The notes beneath the pieces were generated by a model. It did not search any database and was not told the origin of the DNA. It saw only the letters and a program-made list of their open reading frames with translations. Source: Ligustrum vulgare (taxonomy: Eukaryota > Streptophyta > Magnoliopsida > Lamiales > Oleaceae). Taken from it: DNA of 64,000 nucleotides. Shown here one piece after another: positions 1 through 12,250 of this stretch (position 1 is its first letter; every line of letters starts with the position of its first letter). Position numbers and translations under genes: made by a program. The stretch spans positions 40,084,129 to 40,148,128 of the forward strand of contig OY743180.1 of NCBI GenBank assembly GCA_963555705.1, given 5' to 3'.

Positions 1-150
1 CTCCAATTTACAGTAAATTTTGCACAAAATTAGGCATATGTACTGATGCAATGAGCCTTTTATACAATATCAAGTACAAATTATTATAAGAACATGCAGC
101 TTCCACTTATAACAGCTATAAAGTATTTTTGGAAGGGCATAAAAAGCAGA
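1..150. repeat. Diverged direct repeat, copy A
   Basis: The first 150 bases resemble 1507-1660: both start CTCCAATTTAC and share in order a TGATGCAATRA block, a TATTAAGTACAAATT-like block, AAGAACATG and a CTTCCA block. The copies are clearly diverged by substitutions and small indels. No coding potential is seen here. It could be an old tandem duplication or two remnants of one mobile element; sequence left of the window would be needed to tell. Confidence 0.5.
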
Positions 151-333
151 ATTGTAGTATGATCCTCAATATGAAACTTTTTAAATAATTTTCGCCTGCC
201 TTAGTTTATTCATTTGTAACTGCTGTTATCTAGTTTTTTATCTCTTCCTTTTGTGGCTTAAACAGAAGCCTTTTTGTCATATCCAACAACAAAATCACAT
301 AAACCATGGAACCACCTAAGATGTCATTACTAG

Positions 334-952
334 CACTGGCGGACACATAGGGAAGTCCTAAAAAATTCAAAAATAAAAAACCAAAAAAGATGCTTTGAAT
401 GGTTGAATAATTGTTTTTTTTAGTTGAATGAAGATAAAGTTTCGACTTTGAATAATTAAAATTTATGCATATTGAATAAATTCTTTTAGATGAAATATAT
501 GTAAAAAATTGTAGCATATACTAAGTAAATATAGCCTTTTTTGGTATCAATTAAAATCTAAATTTTAATTTTAATCAAAGTCAACAATCAATCCCAACCA
601 TAGATTTCATAGGACCCATAACTTTTCAACCACGCATCTCATCAACTTTTATCAAAATCTACGAAAAATCTAATTTTAATCTACACTAAATAGGAATATA
701 ATTGATTGGAATTTGAATATGTTAATTGATTGTTTACTGCGATATAATCTGTCAATTTCTTTTGAATTATAACGTAGATCTTACTGAAAATAATTTAGTA
801 TATTTGTGAGATTGCATATTATTTAGTACATTGTCTTTTGTGAATTTGAATTTTATCATTATTTTCGATCTTTTCCTAAAAAAAAATTTTGGGGCGCGTG
901 AGATCTACCACAAACTGTGCCCCCTGCTACAAAATTTCTGCATCCGTCACTG
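334..952. mobile_element. hAT-like MITE
   Basis: The segment starts CACTGGCGGA and ends TCCGTCACTG, an imperfect terminal inverted repeat. It is flanked by TTACTAG on both sides (327-333 and 953-959), a 7-bp match extendable to 8 bp with one mismatch, as expected for hAT-type target duplication. The 619-bp interior is AT-rich without a transposase. The GGGGCGCG / CCCCCTGC block near the right end is typical of plant MITEs with CAGTGGCGGA termini. Confidence 0.6.
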
Positions 953-2169
953 TTACTAGGTAGATATTATTACGCGCGCCCTCTGTTAATTAGGCCATGA
1001 ATATTTTCAATGTGAAAATGTGGGATTACCGATTTAAAAATTAAAAATTTGAAACCAAGGGCCATCTCAGCTGTTGACGACTTGGAACATGGGGTTTCAA
1101 TTTCAACCCTAATTAGAGTTAACGTGTTAGGAGGAGTAGCCAAATCCTTCAAATCAAGACCATCTCATGTCTATACAGATTTTTATACGCGTTTTCTAAA
1201 CAATTAGTTGCTCAGTCTGACTCTAGATCATTGAGTAATAAAGTTGGTAATAATTTTAGTCTCAACTATTTCTCTTAAAACAATCTAGTAAATCATTTAG
1301 AATTAACCTTTTTTTAAATTACAAAAATCCAGTTCTATCACACTGCTGGGACCATCTGTTTGTCTCTATTGTGTCAAAAGCTATGGTTAATTTTAATCTT
1401 ACAGGATGAAGAAAAACATCAGATGTATAGGTTACATTAAAAGCCTACTTGATTCTTTATAATCAGAAGTGCTGTTGTGGTCCCTTGTCACCTTTAAACT
1501 GTGTAGCTCCAATTTACTATATAAATCTTCATGAGTTAACTAGGCATGGACTGATGCAATAACCATTTTATAAAGTATTAAGTACAAATTTGATAATCTC
1601 AAGAACATGGATCTTCCATTCACAACAATTATAAAAAAAATTTGGAAAATTTCCGCCATCGGCATGCTGAATTTATTGCAATAGTGTAGGAAAGGTATAG
1701 TTCTAGACGGACTTCTGTTTTCTTGCGACTCATGCTACATAATTTAATTTGTTTATTAATGATTGTAAATTTGGAATTCGTATTCTAGAGCGGCAAACTT
1801 AGGTGGGAACTTACGAATAGTAATGGAAGTTACTGTTAGATTCTGTGAAGTTCAAACTTCGAATAATTTGTTCTTCAGATCATTTTCAAGATTTTTTTTT
1901 TTTTTTTTCCTTTTGAATTTGTTATCTTGTAAAAGAAGCTTTAATAATTAGTGTCAAATAAATCAATTAAGATTGGTGCCTGTTCTGCAGTTGTGCAAGA
2001 TAACAATAATATTCCACATATTTTTGAAGTTTTCTTTTCAAAACGCATGGCGCATGAAATGCTTAATGCTAGCCTTCTAAAAAAGTCTATCGATCCATCC
2101 GCACACATCTGTGTTTAAAAATAATTTGTTACCTCAAAAAATAAACAAAATTTATGTTTATAGAAACAT
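953..2169. other. Non-coding stretch
   Basis: AT-rich sequence with no supported gene. It contains the second copy (1507-1660) of the diverged direct repeat found at 1-150 and a poly-T run near 1892-1909. No terminal repeats or conserved protein fragment were recognised. Confidence 0.5.
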
Positions 2170-2600
2170 CATTACAAGAAAAAGGCTTATAGCGACGACA
2201 AATGTCGTCGTTGAAACTAAAAAAGTCTTCACAATTAGCCTATTGCAAGGACAAAGTCGTCGCTAAAAGTCCTTGCAGTAGGTTCGTGTCTGTTGCATTT
2301 TTACGACGACAAACAAGTCCTCGCTCTTGATCTACCCACAACGACGACAAATATCCTCTCTATTGACCTGGTCAACAGAGACGACATATGTCCTCGCTAT
2401 TGACCTAATCAATAGCGACGAAATTTGTTATCGTTATAGATTACATTTGATTTTTTAAAAAAAAGAATAGATAATTTGTTTATAAAAATGACGAAAAATA
2501 TTTTTTTTAATTTAATTAAATTACATAAATACCAATAATTTAAATGAATTAATAATAAAATATCGAATATAACATTAAAATAATTTAAGTCAAAAAAACT

Positions 2601-2790
2601 TTACTAATATCCAAAAAGAGACCCTAAGGATCTTTTAAGTTAGAATTACTTTACAAATACCCAAAAAGAGACCCTAAGGATCATTTAAGTAAGAATTAAT
2701 TTACAAATACCCAAAAAGAGACCCTAAGGATCATTTAAGTCAGAATTACTTTACAAATACTCAAAAAGAGACCTTAAGGATCGCCTAAGA
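2601..2790. repeat. 50-bp tandem repeat, 4 copies
   Basis: The block CCAAAAAGAGACCCTAAGG recurs at 2611, 2661, 2711 and (as TCAAAAAGAGACCTTAAGG) 2761, an exact 50-bp period. It lies inside the CACTA fragment downstream of its subterminal repeats. Confidence 0.85.
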
Positions 2791-2834
2791 ACTCATTTAG
2801 ATCATCCCCTATAGGAGGCTGATCGTCCGCTCGT

Positions 2835-3400
2835 TTATCCTCCACCCGAGGCTAAGGACACATGAAATTCAGGTACGAAGTTGGAGAACTCAGCAAACAT
2901 GGCATTAAAATTATCAATCATTGCTAAAGCTGAGGCTAGCTGAGAACCCAGAGTAGCAACAGTATTCCATAACTCTGCAACCTTGGTGGTAGACTGATCG
3001 AATCTATGTCGAGATGTTGACGTAGCAAATCCTGGAGATTTGGAAACTCCCCTTACTTTTCGACCAATTTCGTGGATATGACCCCTCCGCTCTCCGAGCA
3101 CCTCGCGTATCACGTCGTGCTCGTCGACCACTGGCCTGTTGTGTCTAGGTCTTCTTTTCGGTTAACATTATAGCCTGAATAATTAAATAAGAATAATTAT
3201 ATTAAAAAAAATCAAACATCAAAATAAAATGAATTATTGTTGAAAATTGACAGTTAACTTACGTAATCTCGCTCGGCATCTGGACTAATCCATTCCTCAC
3301 CACTCTCAATCGTTCGAGTGTGCATTGACTTCCATGTATCCATCACGCCTGGCCATTCCTGAGTCACAGGGTCCCTCTAACAAATAGGTGGCACCAATGT
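2835..3400 (-). pseudogene. CACTA-associated plant transposase fragment
   Basis: The minus strand at 2835-3131 encodes 98 aa starting MVDEHDVIREVLGERRGH, which resembles the conserved part of Ptta/En/Spm plant transposase proteins (Transposase_24 type). A second block around 3245-3380 reads EWPGVMDTWKSMHTRT and then GEEWISPDAERDY, followed by a GTAAG donor-like site, which fits an exon upstream on the same strand. Both blocks are small compared with a full protein and no complete transposase (TNP2-like) is present, so this is a remnant. The family assignment is from motif memory. Confidence 0.55.
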
Positions 3401-3457
3401 TAGTTGAAAATGCAAACTCTTGGAAAAAACGCAAACCTTCCTCTGAAATCTGAAAAA

Positions 3458-3632
3458 CACACTCTTCTATGGGATCTGGAACAATCAGATTTGAGGAGAA
3501 AATAAGGAACAACATTAATGAAAAGAAAAAGACGTAAATTTCAGATTAATTCTGATTTACTTCCCCTAACATCTCAATCTCTCATCTCGTCCGGAAGTCT
3601 CCACTCCGATCACCAGCCTTCGCCAATGTAAT

Positions 3633-3691
<59 letters not shown>

Positions 3692-4943
3692 GCATAAATA
3701 CATACATGCATTCATGCTTATACAAATGAATGTGTGTACGTATGTATTGGTATTTTTGTTTGAGCAGTGAATAAATTCTAAATGTTTTTGTCTTTTTGCT
3801 TGTAGTGGCTAAGGGATATTGATTAAAGCAGTTATTAATGTCGCTTGTTTGTATAATTTGCGCATAGTAGTTAATATAATTTTCATCATGTCTGGCCTTG
3901 CTTTAAAAATCGGGACATTTGCATAAATACCCAAAATTTTGGGGTAATTTCTTCCTTCATGTCCAAAATTTTCCAATTTTTTATGATACTTAGAGCTTAA
4001 ATACTTACGATATTTAGAACGTAAATTTGAGTAATGAAAAGAAAATGACGTAAATTTCAGTAAAATTTGCAATGATATATTTCAATTTAAGGAGAAAAAA
4101 GGGTGCATAGTACAATTATCCCTTAAAAATCACGTTTGGCAATATAATTAACTTATTTTTAACACAGATTAACATGTCTATATGGTTAAGTGATTATTTT
4201 GGAGTGAAAAGTGCAGGTTCAATATACCATGGTGATCCGTTATTGCTATTAGTCCTAGGACCTCTTACTGCAATAAAATAAAGCTTCAATTTGCATCCAT
4301 TCTATTTTAAATTTATGTTATCAGTAGCAATGATTTGTGTACAGGGATTTCTGAGAATTGATGAATAATCACATAATGCGGGATTGAAGGATAGCCTAAT
4401 TATCTTTTATGTAGTTACCATGGCATTTTATTAAGATTTTTATCGTTGAGAAATATCTATTTGATGGAAATCCACTACAAGTAACATGAGATGCTTATAT
4501 TTAAATTTTGTCTGTTACTACATTTTATGGAGAATTATCTAGACAAAGTAACACGTGTTTGGAAATAGTTTGGTTTCTGTGATTGCATATTTTATCCGTG
4601 TACTTCTTATTCGTGCCACTGGATGTATTCTTCAAATAGCACATGGTCAGAATTTGAAATCTTTAGGCCTTGACAAAATATTGGCAGACATTGGTAATTT
4701 ATTTATTTTTAGCATTGTTATTGTACTTATACATTTATGATTTTATAATTTTCCATTCTGCATTCTTCCTATAGGAAATTGATGAAGTTATTTTGAAATT
4801 GTTTCTAGAGGTTATCCCATCGGGTGACATTGTTGATCTTGTGTATTTATGGAACCCTTTAACCATATTCACCTGTGTTGGTTTTAATACATAGCCGGTT
4901 GAAAATCTGTTCGTAGTCTTGTCTCTTTATGGAGCATCTGCAG
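3458..4943 (+). pseudogene. PIGU: PIG-U copy 1, exons 1-5 (broken)
   Basis: Aligning with copy 2 (57279-58851) places exon remnants at 3458-3627, 3806-3846, 4217-4277, about 4548-4693 and 4809-4943. Defects relative to copy 2: an internal replacement/deletion in exon 1 removes the first membrane segment and leads to an early TAA near 3535; exon 2 has TGG changed to TGA and lost its 3' part; the exon 3 donor GTAAAG is now ATAAAG; exon 5 has an in-frame TAG where copy 2 has TCG. Exon 4 still reads well (FGNSLVSVIA). PIG-U is an ER subunit of GPI transamidase. Copy 1 cannot encode it from this region. Introns are colinear with copy 2. Confidence 0.85.
3635..3680. repeat. (CT)n microsatellite
   Basis: About 23 uninterrupted CT units directly after the exon 1 donor of PIG-U copy 1, followed by a short CA run. 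Copy 2 has a related CT/TA/CA microsatellite at the same intron position (57472-57560), supporting homology of the two introns. Confidence 0.95.
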
Positions 4944-5220
4944 GTAAAGAAAATTCTTCCACTTTTATTGTCCCCAGTATCATTCATGATTATTGGATTG
5001 AAATTTCATCTTGATTTTTTTCCCAATCACGTCAAAGCTTCTCCAGTTGAAAATTGGATTAGCTGATTATTGACACAAAGCATACTGTTTATTTATTGTT
5101 GAAGTTTGTTTAGTATTCTAAATCTACCATCTACATTATTTCCAATTTGTCTGCTGATCTTCCACAATTCTTATAGTGTTCCACTTATGGAAAATTGGGT
5201 TTAAGGGGAGATTGCTACTT

Positions 5221-7287
5221 CTGAGGTTGAAACTGTAACGAATTGGCCAACACCAGCAAATGTTGGAGATGTGAGGAGTTTTCTTAGATTAGCTTAATAT
5301 TATCGGCAATTCATAGAAGGCTTCTAAAAAATAGCAGGTCTTATGACACAGTTAACCAGGAAGGGAGTTAAGTTTCAGTGGACCGGACAGTGTGAACAAA
5401 GTTTCCAGGAACTAAAGAACATACTTGTATCAACACCAGTGTTGACTATACCAGATGGGTCGGATGGTTTCGTTATTTACAGTGATGCGTCCAAACATGG
5501 ATTGGGTTGTGTATTGAAGTAGAAGGGAAAAGTGATAGCATATGCTTCAAGACAGTTGAAGCCATATGAAAAGCATTAACCGATGCATGATCTAGAGCTT
5601 GCAGCTGTAGTGCATGCTTTAAAGATTTGGAGACACTATCTGTAGGGGATTAAATGTGAGATTTACACCGATCACAAGAGTCTCAAGTATTTTTTCAATC
5701 AAAAGGAACTGAAAATGAGACAACGTCAATGGCTAGAGCTGGTAAAAGATTATGACTGCACCATTCTTTACCACCCGGGTAAAGCAAATAAGGTTGCAGA
5801 TGCTTTGTGCAGGAAGAATGTTGGATAGTTATCAGCTTTGGGTACAACACAAGATCAGTTAATTCGAGATTTTCAGAATTTGAGAATTGAAGTGCTAGCC
5901 CCATCAGTCCAAGGATCTAACAGATTGGCAAATCTTACCGTTAAACCAGATTTGAGGGATCAGATTATGACGACCTAGGAAGGTGATAAATTCTTAGAGA
6001 AGATTAGATCTAAAGTTGGGACTGGAAGGAGATTAGGTCTCAAGATTGCTTCTGATAAAGCACATATGTTCAGAGGGCGTCTCTGTGTGCTGAAAGATTA
6101 ACATATCTGGAAGGAATTTTTTACAAAATCTCATTCAGTAACTTATGCAGGCCACCCAGGTCTGACAAAGATGTATCACAATCTACGCAATAATTTTTGG
6201 TGGAGGAATATGAAAGGTTGTATTACGAGGTTTATCTCTCGATGCATAACCTATCAGCAGGTCAAGGATGAACATTAGAGACCATCAGGATTGTTGAATC
6301 CTTTGGATATACTAGAATGGGAATGGGAGAAAATTTTCATGGATTTTGTTACTGGGTTACCAAAATCAGTGAGAGGAAATGATGTCATTTAGGTTATTGT
6401 TGACCAACTTACAAAGTCAGCTCATTTCCTACCAATCAGAATGACTCTTAATGTGGATCAGTTAGCCCAGTTGTATGTCAGAGAGATTGTTCGACTTCAC
6501 AGAGTACCAGCTTCCATTGTCATAGATAGAGATTCGAGGTTTACTTCTTGATTTTGGAAGAGCTTGCATATTGCAATAGGTACTAAATTAAAATATTGTA
6601 CTGCATAGCATCCCCAGACAGGATGACAGTCTGAATGCACTATTGAGACACTGGAGGACGAGCTTAGAACTTATGTACTAGACTTGAGTGGTAGTTGGGA
6701 GACTCATCTACCATTGGTGTAGTTTGCCTACAATAATAGTTTTCAGGCTTCTATTGTTATGGCACCATATTAAGCACTGTATAGACGACGGTGTTGATCA
6801 CTAGTCTATTGGGATGAGGTTGGTGAGAAGAAATTATTGGAACCAGAATTAATTGAAAGAACAATTGAGGCTATTGAGAAGATTATACTTTGAATGAAGA
6901 CCGCGTAGGATAGATAGAAAAGTTATGCAGATCAGAAAAGGAAAGACTTGGAGAGAATGTATTTTTGAAGGTAGCTCCGATGAAAGACACTTTTCGTTTT
7001 GGGAAAAGAGGGAAGTTAGACCCCATTTTATCGGATCATTTAAGATATTAGAGCAAGTATGGAACGTGACTTATCGTTTGACTTTGCCACCAGAACTTGC
7101 AGCTGTTCATAATGTTTTCCATGTTTCCCTATTAAAAAAGTATGTGCATGATCCTAGTGATGTGATGAATTATCAGTCTATTATGAGCCAGAAAGATTTG
7201 TCTTATGAAGAGACACCGATTTGCATAGTAGAGAGAAAAAACTATGTCTTAAGAAACAAAGAGATTCCTTTAGTCAAAGTCCAGTGA
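5221..7287 (+). pseudogene. Gypsy pol remnant: RNase H, integrase, chromodomain
   Basis: Translation in interrupted frames gives an RT-thumb/RNase H stretch ([38 protein letters not shown]), an integrase core ([33 protein letters not shown]) and a C-terminal block (6925-7287) ending in a chromodomain-like IVERKNYVLRNKEIPL. Order and motifs fit the Del/Tekay-like chromoviruses. Many in-frame stops break it, some explained by one transition (TGG to TAG at the VI-VIVD site, CGA to TGA after RFTS, CAG to TAG before RPSG). The frame stops just after KVQ and the chromodomain end is deleted. Non-functional. Confidence 0.8.
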
Positions 7288-9228
7288 CTGAGAATTTTCT
7301 AGTTAATATTTAATAAATATTTTATTTTATTAAAAATGTGTCCCTATGATTTTATCCATTTTTAAAATTTAAGTACGTCGTCTAGCCATGTTATGTATTT
7401 TTTGAGCCAATAAACATAATTTTTAGCCCATCTCGATTTTAAGTCCAAGAATTCAAAATTTAAACTTAAAACCCAATTCTAATTCAATTTAAATCCCAAT
7501 TTATTTTGTTTTCAAATTTTGAAATATCTGAGGTTATCATTCTGTTAAATTTCAAATTTTGATTTCCAAATTATCTTGGCTAATCTTGAAACTCAACTTT
7601 ATCAACTCCATCATCCACGTTTATCTGATAAGATTACACAGTTCCAATTCAAATCAAAGATAACCCATCCATCATTATATTTCGATTCACGTTCAGAACC
7701 CATTCCTCACTGTAGTAACTCAAATTCTCAGTAAAAACTTCTCTCTCTGGTTACTGATTTGTTTGACAAATTCAATTGCATACATACAACTCATAATACA
7801 TATTTTCACTCCCAAATCAAAGCATCAGAAACTTCACTCGATGCACCATAGCCGAGAACCCAAACCAATCTGCAATTTCATTACTCCCACTCGACCTAAC
7901 AGCCCAGTAGTCACGGCCTCATGCCTCGAATCCACTGCCACGACCACAACACGCAAACCACAACCTGCACCCAACTTCAATCCATCACTGCCATTACTCC
8001 ATTTTCATTGGAGAACACCACCTCAATCCGCAACCAACACCACCGTAACCATCATCATCACCACGTCAAATCCTACACCGAGCCACCGCTCGAAAAATCA
8101 CCACTGGCCATTCAAAACAAAACCCAAAAATTAAACCCAAAGAATCCCATAAACCAAGGAACTCATTCACTTACCTTAACCGAATTTTTAGCAGAAAATC
8201 ACTACTCCACTAGTCGAACCCAACTTCGGTGACCCTCAATTTTAGCACCCAAAATCACCCCTTTGCACACCCACACTGCTCGTCGCCACTTGATGGTGGC
8301 AACTCGCCGGCAAATCACCAGCAGTGGCATCAGATGTGAGGGGCGATTACCGTCGCTACCTCTCTTCTCTTCTCTGATTTGTATTGAATCAGAGAGAGAG
8401 AGAGAATTAATCTTGTTTTTATATTTTGATTTTTGAGAAAATTTCACATTAGTTCCCAACTTTTCGAATGTTTCAATTCGGTCCTTGTGTTTAAATGTTT
8501 TAAATCTTCAACCCTGATTTTTAAAAGTAATTATTTTAGCTCGGTAGTCTTTCTTTTAAAAAATACTCGAGTCGACCCCTTTTAATTCCAAACCTCTTCA
8601 ATATCAACTATCTTAAGTTTCAATTTAATCCCCAAGTTTTAGTTTTGTTTTAAAACTTTAAAATTTCAAAAGACTAATTTAAATTTTATTTTCTTATTGG
8701 CTAGATGAGGCGTACGAAGATTTAAAAGATTGAAATCAATTTTTCCCCCGGGTCAATTTGCCATCGTTAAGTTTAAGGTAGACTCAACTTTATTAATTGG
8801 TTTATATTTTAATTGCATGTAAATGTGTATGTTATGTGACTTCTGTGCATTTATTGCATTAGACAAGACGAGAATATATTTCTTATGAAATATTTGATGT
8901 TATGAAGCATACCATAACTTATATGCGTTTTATTCCATGAGACGAGATGAGACTATGATTTTGTTATGCTTAACATAACTTATATGCTTTAATGTATGAG
9001 ACGAGACTACCCACACCTTATGTTACGAAAGCCCATGATTATGATGATGATGATATCACTATATGATTTGTATGTTTATATGTTCAATTTTGATGTAAAT
9101 TAATTAATTAGCAATGAGTCTACTGAGTATTTTTATGAAATGCTCATTCATTTTTAACAAAATTTGCAGATATCGAAGATGGTAGCGATTGATGGACGAG
9201 ATGTGGCATTAATAATTAAATGATTAGA

Positions 9229-9268
<40 letters not shown>

Positions 9269-9505
9269 TTTGAATATTTATGTTTAGAGATTTATATGAG
9301 ATTGCAAAAAGTTTTTCTTAATTAGAGATTGTTTAATTGTTTGATTTAAACAATTTGGAGAAATTGAATTTTATCAACTTTTGGATTTATTTATTTAAAC
9401 ATTTCCAAATTAGAAATGTTATTATTTCTTCCGCTAAAATATTATTTTAGAATTAAATTAGACAATGACGTATCGAATTGGGTATTTAGAACTCGGGGCG
9501 TTACA
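7286..9505 (+). repeat. 3' LTR of the truncated gypsy element
   Basis: This 2.2-kb LTR lacks its canonical TGTAGC start: it opens with GACTGAGAATTTTC, aligned to CAACCGAGAGTTTTC of the related LTR at 10398, so the pol/LTR junction is a deletion. It carries the family's C-rich segment (7900-8230), a GA repeat (8391-8405) and an (ATT)n run at 9230-9265, and ends TTAGAACTCGGGGCGTTACA at 9505. Its last A plus the following G form the AG before exon 6 of PIG-U copy 1. Confidence 0.75.
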
Positions 9506-9506
9506 G

Positions 9507-9940
9507 GAATAGTACCACTGGGCAGCTTTTGGGTGGGTTATAGCATTCCATTTGTCTCTTTATCCAGTGGTTTTTGTCAAATTGGTATGTTTTCATGAAA
9601 AATATTGTGCATGACAAAAAAAATCCATATAACATTTCTACCTGATATTGGGAATGTTGGTTAACCCATGTCCATCCTGGTCATCCTTTTATTTAGTTAT
9701 TGTCCTAATATGTCGCCAAGAAACTGTTTCTGCAAAGGAATTTACAAAAAATCGGAGCTAAAAGATCAATCAAGAATCATGTGCAACACAGGCCATTGAC
9801 AAATGAACCGGTAGAAGAAGCATTTTTCTGGTGGCGAGTAGTTCTCATCTTTACGTGGGCATCCATATGGATAACCTACATCTTAATTTTGTGTGCGATG
9901 TCTGTAAAAGAGTACGGTGGTCTTCCGAGATATTTGAGAT
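9507..9940 (+). pseudogene. PIGU: PIG-U copy 1, exons 6-7 (broken)
   Basis: Exon 6 (9507-9584) and exon 7 (9680-9940) match copy 2 exons 60133-60209 and 60304-60566. Exon 6 has one extra G (CTGGGCAGC against CTGGCAGC) and shifts frame. Exon 7 has CTG instead of CAG at its acceptor and a frameshift in the middle; its second half still reads NEPVEEAFFWWRVVL and WASIWITYILILC, matching a membrane segment of PIG-U, and YGGLP near the end. The donor region is altered (GATGTGCG against GAGGTATG). Flanking intron sequence stays alignable with copy 2 to about 10086. Confidence 0.85.
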
Positions 9941-10086
9941 GTGCGTTTCTGTATTGTAATACCATTATTTATTTCCTTTCTCACTCCAATATCCATAGCA
10001 TAATAACTGTTTCAAGATTACTCTTCAGTATTTATATACGCTCTACTGATATTTAAAATTAAAATTGTATCAAATTGTTAATTCTA

Positions 10087-10397
10087 ACTAGTATTCCACC
10101 CGTGCGATGCACGGATTTTTATTTTGTGCAATAATAATATTAATATTTTATAAGTAGAACTATATTTAGTTCATATTGAAGGAAAAATATGTAGATGTTT
10201 AAAAAGATTTCAAGGAGAAACTGAATGTTATTTTTTAGAAATTTTTAAAAAACGGAATGAAAAACCGATATAAGATTACAAATTATGGAATACTTCCTTG
10301 AATACTACGTTTGTCGTTGAATTACTTTGATTGTCATCTTTGTCGCAGATCAAAAAATTTAAACCCTTGCGATTTGTATTTCTTGAAACAGCAACGT
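10087..10397. other. Inserted non-coding segment with short hairpin
   Basis: Homology to copy 2 stops near 10087, where TAGTATTCCACCCGTGCGAT begins. Bases 10100-10114 form a perfect hairpin (CCGTGC, loop GAT, GCACGG). This C-CCGTGCGATGCACGG motif is common in plant repetitive DNA, but I cannot assign a class. The rest up to the LTR start at 10398 is AT-rich without coding signal. Confidence 0.4.
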
Positions 10398-12250
10398 TGT
10401 AGCAACCGAGAGTTTTCGTGACTTATTTAAATAAATATTATTTATTTTAAAAATGTGTCGTTATATCTTTGCCCATTTATTTCTAAAGTACGTGTTCGTC
10501 TAGCCATTTAAGTGAAATTAAATTTATTAAAATCTTAGTCCAATTTCAATTCTATTAAAAGCTTCCCATTTGCATTATTTATTCTCAACTCCAAATTTCA
10601 ATTTAGAGAGATTATCCAAATTATTTTGATTTTCAGTCCAAGTATGAAATGAATTTAAATCCAAACTTTTAAGCCTAACTCTTAATTTTATTTTCTTATT
10701 GTCCAATCTCAATTTAATCCAACCAAACCCTCTTGGCCCAATCTAAAAACCCAACCAATTGACAAAATCCCCACTCCACGTTTATTTCAATTTTGAATCC
10801 CCAAAATTTCTCCCCAACTCCCATTGTATATTCAGCACATTTCCTTCTTTCCCCTCACCTTTCACTACACATTGATACTCACAGAGAAATTGCAGCTTCT
10901 TCCCCATATTCTCACAGCGAAATTACAGCTTCATCTCCTCCCATTTTCACACATTCTCTGAGAAATTAAATGACAGACTCTAGATTTCCATAATTCCTTC
11001 CTCAGTCCCTCTCAATTACCAAGATTTACCCTAACCTACCATTTTGAAGACAATCAATACACAGTATATACCTCACTTCACTCACGTAACCAGATAAAAT
11101 CTCAGCAAACTCCAAGCACTAGATGAGTGTCTTCTCCCTAACTGATGCACTGCTTTTCAACGTGAAGCCACTCAAAACCACCCAAAATCTGCCATGGCAC
11201 ATTCATGAACTACACTCCAAAAACCATTGCCTCCAACCACCAACCGAACATACCACGAGCTTCATCCAATCCACCAGTCACCGTCACTGTCCCCATCACC
11301 ACCGCGCACACCACGCATCCAACCCAAACCAAACAAAAATCAAACCACCACTAGCCTGAGCATCAACCATATCACCATAGAGCTCAACCACCATGAGTCG
11401 AACACAACTTCACAACCACCACTTCAATCCATTACTTCAAACCTTAGCAAGATGCCACAATGCACACCATTGTCGAAACCTCAACTTACGACCCGAACAC
11501 CATGACTAAGACATTTTCAATTTCAAAACACCACTTCCACGCAGACCGCCGCCCAACACCCCTTCAAAACCGCCACTTCCACTTCTAAATTTCCCTTAAT
11601 TTTGACACCCAAATCAAAACCAAAGAAACCCAAAACAGAAATTTACTCAAGACTTACCTCGACCACTTTCGACCACACTTATTCTCAGAAAATCCCAACT
11701 CCAAGTCTTGATTTTACACAAGATCGAGCCCCAAAATTAGCTTCCCCATTCACCCATGCAATCGCTGCCATGAGACGGCGACACCACCTCCTCTGGCGAA
11801 TGACGACCGGCAGTCCCAGGGAGAGATAGGTCAATCGCCATCTCTCGATCTCTCTCTTCTCAGTTACTAAATTTGAGAGAGAGAGAGAGAGAGAGATTTG
11901 TTTATATTTTAGTTTATATTTTGACTTTTGAAAATTAATCTTTAAGCCCCAACTTTTGAAAAGTATTTATTTCGGTCCTTGAACCTTTAAAATGTTTTAC
12001 TCAACTCCTACAGTCTTAAGATATTTCATTATGCCCCTACAAGTTTCAAAATACTTCTTGTCAGTCCTTAAATTTTTGAAAAGTTAATTCAATCCCTAAT
12101 TTCAATTATTTGTACAAAGTCCCAAATCTTTACACCTTACCATTTTAGACCAAGTCTTACACTTTTAAATTCCCTAAACTTTATTTTGTCACTTTAAATC
12201 TTCAAATTTCACTTTAAATCTTCAAATGTCAAAAGTACTAAACCAGTTTA
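10398..12250 (+). repeat. Gypsy LTR fragment, left part
   Basis: This starts TGTAGCAACCGAGAG and follows the family LTR pattern (TCGTCTAGCC block, C-rich region at 10850-11600, GA repeat at 11873-11896). It is interrupted at 12250 by the minus-strand element 12251-22010 and continues at 22016. No matching internal region is attached, so it is a solo or truncated LTR. Its TGT start is preceded by AACGT, but a matching right-hand duplication was not found. Confidence 0.65.

Larger units (their letters stand above)
2170..3457. mobile_element. CACTA (En/Spm) transposon fragment
   Basis: The left end CATTACAAGAAAAAGG is one base from the usual plant CACTA terminus. It is followed by the subterminal array typical of this superfamily: short direct and inverted copies of GCGACGACAAATGTCGTCG-like units (2191-2430). 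Further in are four 50-bp repeats and, on the minus strand, fragments of an En/Spm-type protein. No right terminus is found: CACTA-like sequence stops about where homology to the PIG-U first exon begins (3458). It is therefore a truncated element immediately upstream of PIG-U copy 1. Confidence 0.7.
5221..9505 (+). mobile_element. Truncated Ty3/gypsy element (chromovirus type)
   Basis: This element lies in intron 5 of PIG-U copy 1 and reads 5' to 3' as RT end, RNase H, integrase, chromodomain start, then a 3' LTR ending CGGGGCGTTACA at 9505. The 5' LTR, primer site, gag, protease and most of RT are missing; the left junction (about 5221) is found by comparison with intron 5 of copy 2. The LTR belongs to the same family as 10398, 12251, 19340 and 38641. 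On the right, about 1 kb of intron 5 present in copy 2 (about 59125-60132) is gone, so a deletion accompanied or followed insertion. Confidence 0.8.

Noticed and set aside
2170..2460. Short regularly spaced repeats suggestive of a CRISPR array
   Set aside because: The units are the subterminal GCGACGACAAATGTCGTCG motifs of a CACTA transposon, in both orientations and with irregular spacing, in plant DNA.
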